This document shows, in pieces, positions 29,265 to 37,677 of a stretch of DNA of 64,000 bases (the stretch's first letter is position 1; the number at the start of each line of letters is the position of its first letter). The stretch lies in NCBI GenBank assembly GCA_047528275.1, contig CP180023.1:1426001-1490000 (forward strand), in the 5' to 3' direction. This DNA is from G039954875 sp047528275 (lineage in GTDB: Bacteria; Bacteroidota; Bacteroidia; Flavobacteriales; Blattabacteriaceae). Under the pieces are notes generated by a model. That model was not told the origin of the DNA. It ran no database searches and worked only from the letters and a program-made list of their open reading frames with translations. A program made the translations under genes and the position numbers.

Positions 29265-29990
29265 TTATCTTTTTGTTGCAACAATTTGATTTTTATATTG
29301 TAAATGGATCATCTTGTATTGACTGGTTTTTATCTTATCTGGATATTGCTCATAGAAAGCTTTCAACTTACCAAATTTGACGTCAAGATCCATCAACGTA
29401 CCGAATACAATAATATGGTGGTCGATTTGTGGGATCAAGTTAAATGAATTTGGTGCAACCTTCCGGATGCCAATGATTTGATTTTTCAATAATTTATCTG
29501 TATTGATGTATGAGATCAGGGCGAGTAGCTTCTTTCGATCTTCTTTCAAAAAAGGGCCTTCAGCCAATATGACTTTAGCAGCATAAGTCGGGCTGAGGGG
29601 CATCGGATGGCCTTCTTTGGTTAAATAATAATTCTTGATACCATCTTTGATCCGCAAGACAGGATATTGTTGCCGAACAATAACATTAAGCATACCGTTG
29701 ATAGTGAGAAAAACTTCAGCTTTTTGTATAAAAGGATGGGTATCGAGTTTTTTTTCTATTTCTGATATATAGATTTCGTGAAGATTTTTTCTACTGATAG
29801 GGCCATCAGTATTGAATATAATCCGTTTTATAGCTTGATCATTCACAAAAAAATTCCCTGCTGAAGTATCAACCATGATTCTAAAACTTTTCAAGGGTCT
29901 TTCCTTATGACGTTTTTTGGCAAAGATGATCAAGGAGACCACTGCTATTGTAGCAAATAAGATTGTGAGGTATGTGAGTTTGTCTTTCAT
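29265..29990 (-). CDS. ftsQ: cell division protein FtsQ
   Basis: Intact 241-residue bitopic membrane protein that joins early and late divisome parts. A short cytoplasmic N-terminus is followed by one membrane span (LTYLTILFATIAVVSLIIFA, residues about 4-23), then a POTRA-like domain (FFVNDQAIKRIIF, YISEIEKKLDTHPFIQKAEV, MLNVIVRQQYPVLRI) and the beta domain (YYLTKEGHPMPLS). Sequence divergence is normal for FtsQ; identification rests on the domain pattern plus position between murC and ftsA. It abuts murC with no gap. No separate promoter was seen, so it depends on the long dcw transcript. Confidence 0.93.
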   Translation of the reverse strand: MKDKLTYLTILFATIAVVSLIIFAKKRHKERPLKSFRIMVDTSAGNFFVNDQAIKRIIFNTDGPISRKNLHEIYISEIEKKLDTHPFIQKAEVFLTINGMLNVIVRQQYPVLRIKDGIKNYYLTKEGHPMPLSPTYAAKVILAEGPFLKEDRKKLLALISYINTDKLLKNQIIGIRKVAPNSFNLIPQIDHHIIVFGTLMDLDVKFGKLKAFYEQYPDKIKTSQYKMIHLQYKNQIVATKR

Positions 29991-31352
29991 TTAACCATAT
30001 TGTTCATCCAACCATTTTTTGATCGGTTCGGCCAGCGTATCAATGTCTCCGGCTCCTATGGTAAGCAATACCTCAAAATCCTTTGTACGAATCCTTTCCA
30101 ATGCGTTTGAAAGCTTAGCGACTTCTTTTTCTTCTAATTGAATTTGTTTAAACAAGGCTAAAGTAGTGATCACTTCAATAGGTGCTTCACGGGCTGGATA
30201 GATCTCAAGCAAGATCAGTGCGTCGAGTTTTTCCAAACTTCGTGCAAAGGCTTCTTGGAAATCTCTGGTACGACTGAAGAGATGTGGCTGAAATACGCCT
30301 AGGATCTTTTTACCGGGGGCCCATGCTCTTGTTGTGCTGATGAGTGCATCAATTTCTGTGGGATGATGAGCATAATCATCGATATAGATTTTTTCACCCG
30401 ATCGATGTTGTATGGAAAAACGCCGTCTAATCCCTCGGAAGGAGGTCAGGGCTACTCGTGCCTCTTCGGCTGTGACTTGCATCTGCATGGCCATAGATAG
30501 GGCTGCTGTAGCGTTCTCCAAGTTGTGCTGGCCCGGTAAGCGTAGGGGCAAAGCTTCCCAAGTTTCATCTGGGCTATGAAAATCAAAACACCAACCATTT
30601 GACTCCATTCGTAGATGGTCTGAATAGTAATCAGCTTGCTCTCCAATCGCATAGGAAATACCTCCTGAGATGGGAAGACCTTTATACACAAAAAGCTTAC
30701 CTTGTGGCTTCAATTGTTGAGAAAATATTTGATAGCTATCTTCTAGAGCATTTTTGTTTTGATAGATGTCAAGATGATCAGCATCTACCGAGGTGATGCA
30801 AGCGATGTCGGGAGATAATTGTAAAAAAGAACGGTCAAATTCATCGGCCTCGACCACTGAGATTTCTTCACCACCTAGGATGATATTGGATTGATAATTT
30901 TCCGCAATTCCACCTAGAAAAGCTGTACTTTTTTTACCAGCACTATGGAGGAGATGCCCAAGCAGTGTACAAATAGTCGTTTTTCCATGAGTACCAGCTA
31001 CAGCCAGGCAAAAACTATCTCGAGTGATCAACCCCAATACCTCGGAACGTTTCTTGATCGGGTAAGATTGTGCTCTCAAAATCTGCCATTGTTGGTGATC
31101 TTTGGGTAGGGCTGGGGTGTAAATGATTAAGCTATTCTTGGGTTCGAGCCAAATAGGTAGGGTGTCAGGACTGTCTTGATAGGTAATGGGTATACCCTCT
31201 TTTTCCATTTGCCGAGTCAAAACTGTTAGGGTACGGTCGTACCCAGATACGGTCTTCTTCATAACGTGAAAGTATCGGGCCAGCGCGCTCATCCCGATGC
31301 CACCAATTCCCAAAAAGTAAAAATTTTGAATAGCCTTCAGATTCGTCCTCAT
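29991..31352 (-). CDS. murC: UDP-N-acetylmuramate--L-alanine ligase MurC
   Basis: Intact 453-residue Mur ligase that adds L-Ala to UDP-MurNAc. Three domains are visible: N-terminal UDP-binding fold (FYFLGIGGIGMSALARYF), central ATPase domain with P-loop AGTHGKTTICTLLG (residues about 107-120), EADEFDRSFL and ITSVDADHLDIY, and C-terminal domain with IDDYAHHPTEIDA, FQPHLFSRT and TIGAGDIDTL. The start overlaps the murG stop region by 4 bases (31349-31352), implying translational coupling. It lies in the dcw order murG-murC-ftsQ, as usual in Bacteroidota, without murB or ddl. No damage is seen. Confidence 0.96.
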   Translation of the reverse strand: MRTNLKAIQNFYFLGIGGIGMSALARYFHVMKKTVSGYDRTLTVLTRQMEKEGIPITYQDSPDTLPIWLEPKNSLIIYTPALPKDHQQWQILRAQSYPIKKRSEVLGLITRDSFCLAVAGTHGKTTICTLLGHLLHSAGKKSTAFLGGIAENYQSNIILGGEEISVVEADEFDRSFLQLSPDIACITSVDADHLDIYQNKNALEDSYQIFSQQLKPQGKLFVYKGLPISGGISYAIGEQADYYSDHLRMESNGWCFDFHSPDETWEALPLRLPGQHNLENATAALSMAMQMQVTAEEARVALTSFRGIRRRFSIQHRSGEKIYIDDYAHHPTEIDALISTTRAWAPGKKILGVFQPHLFSRTRDFQEAFARSLEKLDALILLEIYPAREAPIEVITTLALFKQIQLEEKEVAKLSNALERIRTKDFEVLLTIGAGDIDTLAEPIKKWLDEQYG

Positions 31353-32464
31353 AAGTGATTTATGATTTCTTCTGCGATAGTTTGTGCCGCATTTGGCATG
31401 CTGATCGTTAGAATATTTTTTGATAGAGTTTGCCTCATAGCTTGATTATTGAGCATACGGATAACTGTATCGATGAGTTTCTCATCTATTTCTTCGTTCT
31501 GGATCATGAAAGCGGCCTTCTTGTTCACCACAGCGTTTGCATTTCTGAACTGATGGTCTTCAGATGCCCATGGCAAAGGGATGAGTAGGCAAAATTTACC
31601 CAAAACCGCAAGCTCTGATATGGCCAACCCACCAGCCCGCGATACAACGACGTCTGCCGCAGCATAGGCCATAGGCATATCATTGATAAATTCTTTAAAA
31701 TGAATGTTGGGATGTTGACACCCAGGATTATTTCGAATTTTTTCAAAATCAGACTTACCTACCTGCCAGAGGAGTTGTATGTCTCTCTCTATGAGTCTCT
31801 TGATGCCTTTAACCCAGCCATTGTTGATGCTACGTGCTCCCTGACTGCCACCTATCGAGAGGATAATGGGTCTATCAAGGTTTAAGCCGAATTTTTGACA
31901 GGCTTCCTCACGGCTGGGTAATGGGGAAAGAAATTCTGAACGTATCGGATTGCCCGTGACAATTGTCTTTTTTTTATCAAAAAATACCAAAGCTTCTTCA
32001 AAAGCTACAAATACTTTTTTGGCACAATACCCCCCTACTTTAATATTGGTGTATCCTGGCCTAGTATTTTGCTCTTGAACGAATACAGGAATTTTATAAC
32101 TACGCGCTAAACACAATGGAATACCGCTGGCATAGCCTCCTGTTCCGATAACTACGTCTGGACAAAAGGATCGGATAATTTTCCTGGATTCCTTATAACT
32201 ATTGATTACCTTCAAAAGAAAAACAAATGCTTCTTTGGAAATTTTTTCAGGAAAGGCTGATATCCACATTCCTTTGATATCGTAACCTGCTTGGGGGATT
32301 TTTTCCATTTCCATATGATCTTTGGCACCTATGAATAAAAATTTTGCTGGGCGATCCATTTCCAACAAGTGCTTTTTAAGCGCGTCTGCAATAGCAATAG
32401 CCGAATAAACATGTCCTCCGGTACCTCCTCCACAAATGAGAATCTTAGGCGATTTTTTCTTCAT
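31349..32464 (-). CDS. murG: UDP-GlcNAc: lipid I GlcNAc transferase MurG
   Basis: Intact 371-residue GT-B glycosyltransferase that converts lipid I to lipid II at the inner face of the membrane. The N-terminal domain has ILICGGGTGGHVYSAIAIA (residues about 8-26) and VIGTGGYASGIP. The acceptor/linker has VQEQNTRPGYTN. The C-terminal UDP-GlcNAc domain has LSIGGSQGARSIN, VVSRAGGLAISELAVLGK and LPWASEDHQFRNA. All match the family. The start overlaps ftsW by 20 bases and the end overlaps murC by 4 bases. It is part of the tightly packed dcw operon and is undamaged. Confidence 0.96.
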   Translation of the reverse strand: MKKKSPKILICGGGTGGHVYSAIAIADALKKHLLEMDRPAKFLFIGAKDHMEMEKIPQAGYDIKGMWISAFPEKISKEAFVFLLKVINSYKESRKIIRSFCPDVVIGTGGYASGIPLCLARSYKIPVFVQEQNTRPGYTNIKVGGYCAKKVFVAFEEALVFFDKKKTIVTGNPIRSEFLSPLPSREEACQKFGLNLDRPIILSIGGSQGARSINNGWVKGIKRLIERDIQLLWQVGKSDFEKIRNNPGCQHPNIHFKEFINDMPMAYAAADVVVSRAGGLAISELAVLGKFCLLIPLPWASEDHQFRNANAVVNKKAAFMIQNEEIDEKLIDTVIRMLNNQAMRQTLSKNILTISMPNAAQTIAEEIINHL

Positions 32465-33638
32465 TATCTTTGATATTTTTTGTTTCTATCATAAATAGAT
32501 CATCTTTTTGAATGGTTCGGCTGATGCTCAAAATCACACCCAAACCAAAACAGCTAATCCATATCGAGGTGCCCCCAGCACTAATCAACGGCAAGGTTTG
32601 TCCGGTGACTGGCAATAGATTGACTGCCACTCCCATATTGATCAACGCTTGACTAACGATGGATAAGCCCAAAGCCAACACGAGCAGGCTGCCGAAATAG
32701 CACTCCACCTTCGTAGCGATGATTAGGATACGTAGCAAGATCAGTACATAGATGAATAGCAATATAATACCCCCCACTGCACCGTACTCCTCAACGATAA
32801 TAGCATAGATGAAATCTGATGAAGACTGTGGTAAAGAAGTCTTCAACGCACTCTTCCCAGGACCTCGTCCAAATTGCCCACCCAGTATGATGGCTGTTTT
32901 AGCGCGTTTGACCTGATAATTCTCCTCGATATTTTTATCCATAAATTGTTCCAAACGACCCTTCCAAGTATGTACACGATTACTCGGGATTTGATCACCC
33001 CACTTGAGCGCAATGAAGATAAAAACCCCAGCGGTAAAGACACCTATCATCAACATGAATAGCAAATATCGAAAAGGATACCCCCCAAGGAAAAGCAAGA
33101 TCAGCACCAAGGTAAATAAGATCACTGCCGTAGAACCATTGGCAGGAAAGATCAATGCAATGGTGATGAAAACCGGCATAAGAAGCGGCCAAAACGACTC
33201 CATAAAACCGATAGGTTTATCTTTATTCTTTGCCAAATACCTCACACAATAGATCAGAAGTACCATGGTTGCTGTCGTAGAGGTCTGAAAAGAAATATTG
33301 ATGATCGGTACACGAAGCCATCGAGCTGAATTGGCTCCTTCTGCCGTATGGCCCTGGATGAGGGTGACGACAAGCAAGATAAATACCAAAGGCATTGCCA
33401 AAACAGCCAGCCCACCGAAATATTTATAGTCGATGAATTGGGTGAAAAACAAGACAATAAAACCCACAGCTAAGAAAAGTGTATGCTTAAACAGATAATG
33501 AAACACTGTACTACTCCCATGTACGACAACTAAATTGGTACTGGCCGAATAGACCGGTAAAAAAGAAAATACTGCCAACAGGCCAATAAAAGCCCACAGA
33601 TAACGATCACCTTTGATGTATTTGTCCAAACCGTCCAT
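32445..33638 (-). CDS. ftsW: septal peptidoglycan glycosyltransferase FtsW
   Basis: Intact 397-residue SEDS-family polytopic membrane protein that polymerises lipid II at the septum together with FtsI. About ten hydrophobic segments are seen. Conserved SEDS elements include the periplasmic loop with IPSNRVHTWKGRLEQF, the region around the catalytic Asp in the loop after GQFGRGPGKS, SDFIYAIIVEEYG, and the C-terminal block LLPVTGQTLPLISAGGTS. A start ATG at 33638 directly follows the murD stop (33639). It precedes murG as usual for the cluster. No damage is seen. Confidence 0.96.
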   Translation of the reverse strand: MDGLDKYIKGDRYLWAFIGLLAVFSFLPVYSASTNLVVVHGSSTVFHYLFKHTLFLAVGFIVLFFTQFIDYKYFGGLAVLAMPLVFILLVVTLIQGHTAEGANSARWLRVPIINISFQTSTTATMVLLIYCVRYLAKNKDKPIGFMESFWPLLMPVFITIALIFPANGSTAVILFTLVLILLFLGGYPFRYLLFMLMIGVFTAGVFIFIALKWGDQIPSNRVHTWKGRLEQFMDKNIEENYQVKRAKTAIILGGQFGRGPGKSALKTSLPQSSSDFIYAIIVEEYGAVGGIILLFIYVLILLRILIIATKVECYFGSLLVLALGLSIVSQALINMGVAVNLLPVTGQTLPLISAGGTSIWISCFGLGVILSISRTIQKDDLFMIETKNIKDNEEKIA

Positions 33639-34976
33639 CTACAAATTTTTCACCTCTTCTTTAAATTGCTGCCCTCGATCTTCATAATTTTTAAACAAAT
33701 CAAAACTGGAACAAGCCGGCGACAATAAAACATTATCCCCCTTACGTCCGAGCATGTAAGCACTGCGTACAGCCTCCTTCATAGTCTGATTTTCAATAAT
33801 CGGGTCAATCAACTCCTTGAAAGTATCAATGAGTTTTCTGTTGTCTAGTCCTAAACAGACCAGAGCTTTGACTTTTTTCTTCACCAGTGAAATCAGTTCG
33901 GTATAATCATTGCCTTTATCTTGACCACCAGCGATCCAGACCGTTGGGGAGTTCATATTCTCCAAGGCGTAGAAAACCGAATTAACATTGGTGGCCTTCG
34001 AATCATTGATGAATTGTATGCCGTGGATCTTGAGCACAAGTTCAAGACGGTGCTCGACGGATTTGAAATCGGCTAGACTTCTCTTGATCGATTCTTTTCG
34101 GATCTTCACCAACTGAGCAGCTAATCCAGCAGCCATAGCATTGTATACATTATGACGGCCTTGTAGACTAAGTTCTTCTGTTTTCATACTGAGGATTTCT
34201 TGTCGATTTCGTATAACGATCTTTTGGTCTTCCAGATAGGCTCCCTGCTCAAAACCCTTCTCTAGTGAGAAGGGAATGCAACGTGCCTTGATCGAATGCT
34301 TAGAAAATGCCCCTCTAATAGCCAAATCATCATCATTGTAAATAAAAAAATCATTTTTATGTTGATGGGCTGTAATCTGAAATTTAGCATCGATATAATG
34401 TTCGAAATTACCCTCATATCGATCCAAATGGTCTGGTTTAATATTGAGCAACACAGCGATATCAGGACGAAAACCCTGTGAATCATCCAGTTGAAAACTA
34501 CTCATCTCCAGCACATAATGATCAAAATCACTTTCAGCCACCTCCCGAGCAAAACTCCGGCCAACATTTCCAGCCAATCCAACACGAAGCCCACCATCCT
34601 TGAGCAACTGATGCGTAAGCATACTCGTAGTAGTCTTTCCGTTGCTCCCAGTGATCGCAATAATCCGTGCTTGGGTATAACGCCGTGCAAGGACCAACTC
34701 TGAGACGATGGGTAGATTGTGGGAGCGAATCTCTTGGAGCAAAGGTGCAGTCCAATGGATTCCAGGGCTTTTAATCACCTCGTCAGCTTGTAAAATCTGC
34801 TTCAGACTATGCTGACCCTCTTCAAAGTTAATCTGATACTCGATCAACATCTTCTTGTACTGTGCATCGATATGGCCCTGATCGGATAAAAAGACTTCTA
34901 AACCTTGTTTTTTAGCCAGCAGAGCAGCCCCTGTACCACTTTCACCTCCTCCTATAACAACTAATCTTTTCATCAT
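33639..34976 (-). CDS. murD: UDP-N-acetylmuramoylalanine--D-glutamate ligase MurD
   Basis: Intact 445-residue Mur ligase that adds D-Glu. N-terminal Rossmann-like domain: LVVIGGGESGTGAALLAKKQ. ATP-binding domain: P-loop ITGSNGKTTTSMLTHQLL (residues about 109-126), GNVGRSFA, EMSSFQLDD and LNIKPDHLDRY. C-terminal domain: FINDSKATNVNSVFYAL, WIAGGQDKGNDY and LLSPACSSFDLFKNYEDRG. All catalytic motifs are present and the length is typical. The start overlaps the mraY stop by 4 bases (ATGA), which implies coupling. It belongs to the dcw operon. Confidence 0.96.
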   Translation of the reverse strand: MMKRLVVIGGGESGTGAALLAKKQGLEVFLSDQGHIDAQYKKMLIEYQINFEEGQHSLKQILQADEVIKSPGIHWTAPLLQEIRSHNLPIVSELVLARRYTQARIIAITGSNGKTTTSMLTHQLLKDGGLRVGLAGNVGRSFAREVAESDFDHYVLEMSSFQLDDSQGFRPDIAVLLNIKPDHLDRYEGNFEHYIDAKFQITAHQHKNDFFIYNDDDLAIRGAFSKHSIKARCIPFSLEKGFEQGAYLEDQKIVIRNRQEILSMKTEELSLQGRHNVYNAMAAGLAAQLVKIRKESIKRSLADFKSVEHRLELVLKIHGIQFINDSKATNVNSVFYALENMNSPTVWIAGGQDKGNDYTELISLVKKKVKALVCLGLDNRKLIDTFKELIDPIIENQTMKEAVRSAYMLGRKGDNVLLSPACSSFDLFKNYEDRGQQFKEEVKNL

Positions 34977-36205
34977 CTGATTTTTAACGATATGATCACC
35001 ACTATGGCCAGCATGATCTGAATGATCAGGAAACGACTGACAATTTTACTCTCATGATAACCCTGCTTCTGAAAATGATGATGAAGAGGTGCCATGAGAA
35101 AGATCCGCCGGCCAACACCATATTTCCTTTTGGTATATTTGAAGTAGAGTACTTGGATGATCACCGAAAGGTTTTCAATCAAAAAAATCCCACACAATAC
35201 TGGTAGGCTTAACTCCTTCCTTGTAGTGATAGCCAAAACGGCGATCACTCCACCAACAGTCAGGCTACCTGTATCTCCCATGAAGACTTGTGCTGGATAA
35301 GTATTATACCACAAAAAACCGATCAGTGACCCAACAAAGGCTGCTGAGAAGATCACCATCTCGCCTACATTGGGGATATACATGATGTTTAGATAATTGG
35401 AAAAAATTACATTGCCCGATACCCAGGCGAATAGCGCCAGTGTAGCAACGATGACCGAAGAAGTCCCTGCTGCTAGACCATCGATACCATCAGTGAGATT
35501 GGCTCCGTTGGACACGGCTATGATGATCAGAACGACGGTGGGAATGAAGACAATCCAAACGTATTGAGCCCAATCTTTATCGGCCCAGCTCATGAGCCAA
35601 GCGTAATCAAACTCGTTATCTTTTACAAAAGGTAAAGTGGTTTTAACCGTATGTTTTTCAATAGAAAAGAAACGATGGAGGTCTTTGAAATGGACAATCT
35701 CAAAACGTGTGGGATTCTTGATTTTTTCCTTAATCGTAATCTCTTCATTGAAATATATCACACTACCGATAAAAATACCGAGCCCTACTTGACCAAGGAT
35801 TTTGAGCGTTGCTTTGAGTCCCTCTTTATTCTTCTTAAACACTTTAATATAGTCGTCGGCAAATCCAATGAAACCCATCCACAACATGGTCACGACCAAC
35901 ATAATGACGTAGATATTACCCAACCTAGCAAGGAGCAGCGTAGGAATCAACGTAGCGGCAACGATGATGATTCCCCCCATGGTCGGGGTACCTTCTTTCT
36001 CCTTTTGCCCAATCAATCCAAGGTCGCGTACCTTCTCACCCAACTGTTTTCTCTGAATCCAATCGATGGCCCTCTTGCCATAGAATAGGGCAATACATAG
36101 AGATAAGATCAGTGCCATGCCAGCTCTAACAGAGATATAGTGTAGCAACCCAATGCCAGGGAAGTCATAAGATCTTTTCAAATATTCAAAAAGATAGTAA
36201 ATCAT
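34973..36205 (-). CDS. mraY: phospho-MurNAc-pentapeptide transferase MraY
   Basis: Intact 410-residue polytopic membrane enzyme that forms lipid I from UDP-MurNAc-pentapeptide and undecaprenyl phosphate. Hallmarks: KEGTPTMGG near the N-terminus (residues about 70-78), FADDYIKVFKKNKEGL with catalytic Asp pair, NGANLTDGIDGLAAG with the Mg-binding Asp, MGDTGSLTVGG, and RRIFLMAPLHHHFQKQGYHE near the end with the conserved HHH. Around ten hydrophobic helices. A longer second cytoplasmic insert is normal for Bacteroidota. It lies 2 bases after murE and overlaps murD by 4 bases. Confidence 0.97.
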   Translation of the reverse strand: MIYYLFEYLKRSYDFPGIGLLHYISVRAGMALILSLCIALFYGKRAIDWIQRKQLGEKVRDLGLIGQKEKEGTPTMGGIIIVAATLIPTLLLARLGNIYVIMLVVTMLWMGFIGFADDYIKVFKKNKEGLKATLKILGQVGLGIFIGSVIYFNEEITIKEKIKNPTRFEIVHFKDLHRFFSIEKHTVKTTLPFVKDNEFDYAWLMSWADKDWAQYVWIVFIPTVVLIIIAVSNGANLTDGIDGLAAGTSSVIVATLALFAWVSGNVIFSNYLNIMYIPNVGEMVIFSAAFVGSLIGFLWYNTYPAQVFMGDTGSLTVGGVIAVLAITTRKELSLPVLCGIFLIENLSVIIQVLYFKYTKRKYGVGRRIFLMAPLHHHFQKQGYHESKIVSRFLIIQIMLAIVVIISLKIR

Positions 36206-36207
36206 CT

Positions 36208-37677
36208 TCAGCTTGATTTTTCTTGGCTTGACAAAAGAGTTCTGATGATCTGCATATCATCGAAAGGCTGTCGTATACCCTGAATCTCTTGATAGGTCTC
36301 GTGGCCTTTGCCTGCGACCAAGATGATATCACCAGGATGAGCTAGAGTAATAGCAGTTTTGATCGCCTCCTTTCGATCAACTATGCGTAGGCTCTTGTTT
36401 CGGTTTTGGATACTCAATCCACTTTCCATCTCATCGAGGATTTTTTCCGGATCCTCGTACCTTGGATTGTCTGAAGTCAGAATGACTAGATCAGATTTTT
36501 CGCAAGCAATATGTGCCATAAGTGGATGTTTTTCTTGATCCCGATTACCACCACAACCGACGAGACAAATCAGACACTCGCGACCATTCCAAATCTCTCG
36601 AATGGTTTGTAAGACATTTTTTAAAGCGTCAGGTGTATGAGCATAGTCAATGATGAAGTGGACTCCTGCAAAAGATGAAAATTGTTGAAAACGACCTTTC
36701 ACAGCACTAAGAGTACTCATTGCGGTGAGTACTTCCCAAGTATCCTGACCCAATACAATGGCTGTACTGTAAACAGCCAACAGATTGTAGACATTGAAGG
36801 TTCCAATCAGAGGGGTCCAAAACTCATAGCCATTGACTAATAGTTTAGTACCATCAAAACTTCTTTCTAAAATCTTGGCTTTGTGATCAGCTGGTCTTTT
36901 TAGTGCATAACTATGCTTTTGGGCCCAGACATTTTGTAGCATGACCGAGGCGTGCTTATCATCGGCATTGACCAAGGCAAAGGATTCTTTGGACAGGTGG
37001 TCAAAAAAAGATTTCTTGACTGAGAGGTAGTTTTGGAAGGTTTTATGATAATCGAGGTGGTCATGAGTGAGATTGGTAAAAACACCTCCAACAAAATCTA
37101 GGCCTGAGATCCGTTTTTGATCGATCCCATGCGAACTGACCTCCATAAAGGCATAGGTACAACCTGCTTCGATGGCTTCTTTCAAGCATTGGTTGATCTG
37201 GATCACATCTGGAGTAGTATGTGTGGTTAAGGTCTCTCTTCTAGCAATTTTTATTGCGATAGTTGAGAGCAGGGCAGATTTTTCTCCCAGTTTGGAAAAT
37301 AGCTCATAGAGCAAGGTGGCAACAGTAGTCTTGCCATTAGTGCCTGTGATACCAATCAGTTTCAATTTTTGAGTAGGATGCTCATAAAAATTTGCTGCAA
37401 TTGAGCCTAGGATTTTAGCTGTATCCTCTACGAGAAGGTAGGTGACGGCCTCATCTGTCGTCTCAAGTAGTCTCTCACAGACCACGACATTAGCTCCTCT
37501 TTGGATGGCATCTCCGATGAAGGTATGCCCGTCGGTCGTGCTCCCAGAGAGAGCTACAAAGAGTGTATTCGGTCCGGCTTGAGTAGAATGTTGACACAAC
37601 CTATCTACCAGCTTATCAATTGATCCGATCAACTGCCGAACGGGTATTTGGTCAAGTATATCCTCGAGTCGTTTCAT
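36208..37677 (-). CDS. murE: UDP-MurNAc-L-Ala-D-Glu: meso-diaminopimelate ligase MurE
   Basis: Intact 489-residue Mur ligase that adds the third peptide residue. P-loop GITGTNGKTTVATLLYELF (residues about 108-126), HTTPD, FMEVSSHGIDQKRI, TNLTHDHLDYH, and C-terminal FIIDYAHTPDAL and VGCGGNRD are all present. The substrate-specificity motif reads DNPRYEDP: DNPR marks the meso-DAP-adding enzymes. That agrees with dapF in the same window. The start overlaps the ftsI stop by 4 bases; mraY follows 2 bases later. So the wall is a meso-DAP peptidoglycan. Confidence 0.96.
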   Translation of the reverse strand: MKRLEDILDQIPVRQLIGSIDKLVDRLCQHSTQAGPNTLFVALSGSTTDGHTFIGDAIQRGANVVVCERLLETTDEAVTYLLVEDTAKILGSIAANFYEHPTQKLKLIGITGTNGKTTVATLLYELFSKLGEKSALLSTIAIKIARRETLTTHTTPDVIQINQCLKEAIEAGCTYAFMEVSSHGIDQKRISGLDFVGGVFTNLTHDHLDYHKTFQNYLSVKKSFFDHLSKESFALVNADDKHASVMLQNVWAQKHSYALKRPADHKAKILERSFDGTKLLVNGYEFWTPLIGTFNVYNLLAVYSTAIVLGQDTWEVLTAMSTLSAVKGRFQQFSSFAGVHFIIDYAHTPDALKNVLQTIREIWNGRECLICLVGCGGNRDQEKHPLMAHIACEKSDLVILTSDNPRYEDPEKILDEMESGLSIQNRNKSLRIVDRKEAIKTAITLAHPGDIILVAGKGHETYQEIQGIRQPFDDMQIIRTLLSSQEKSS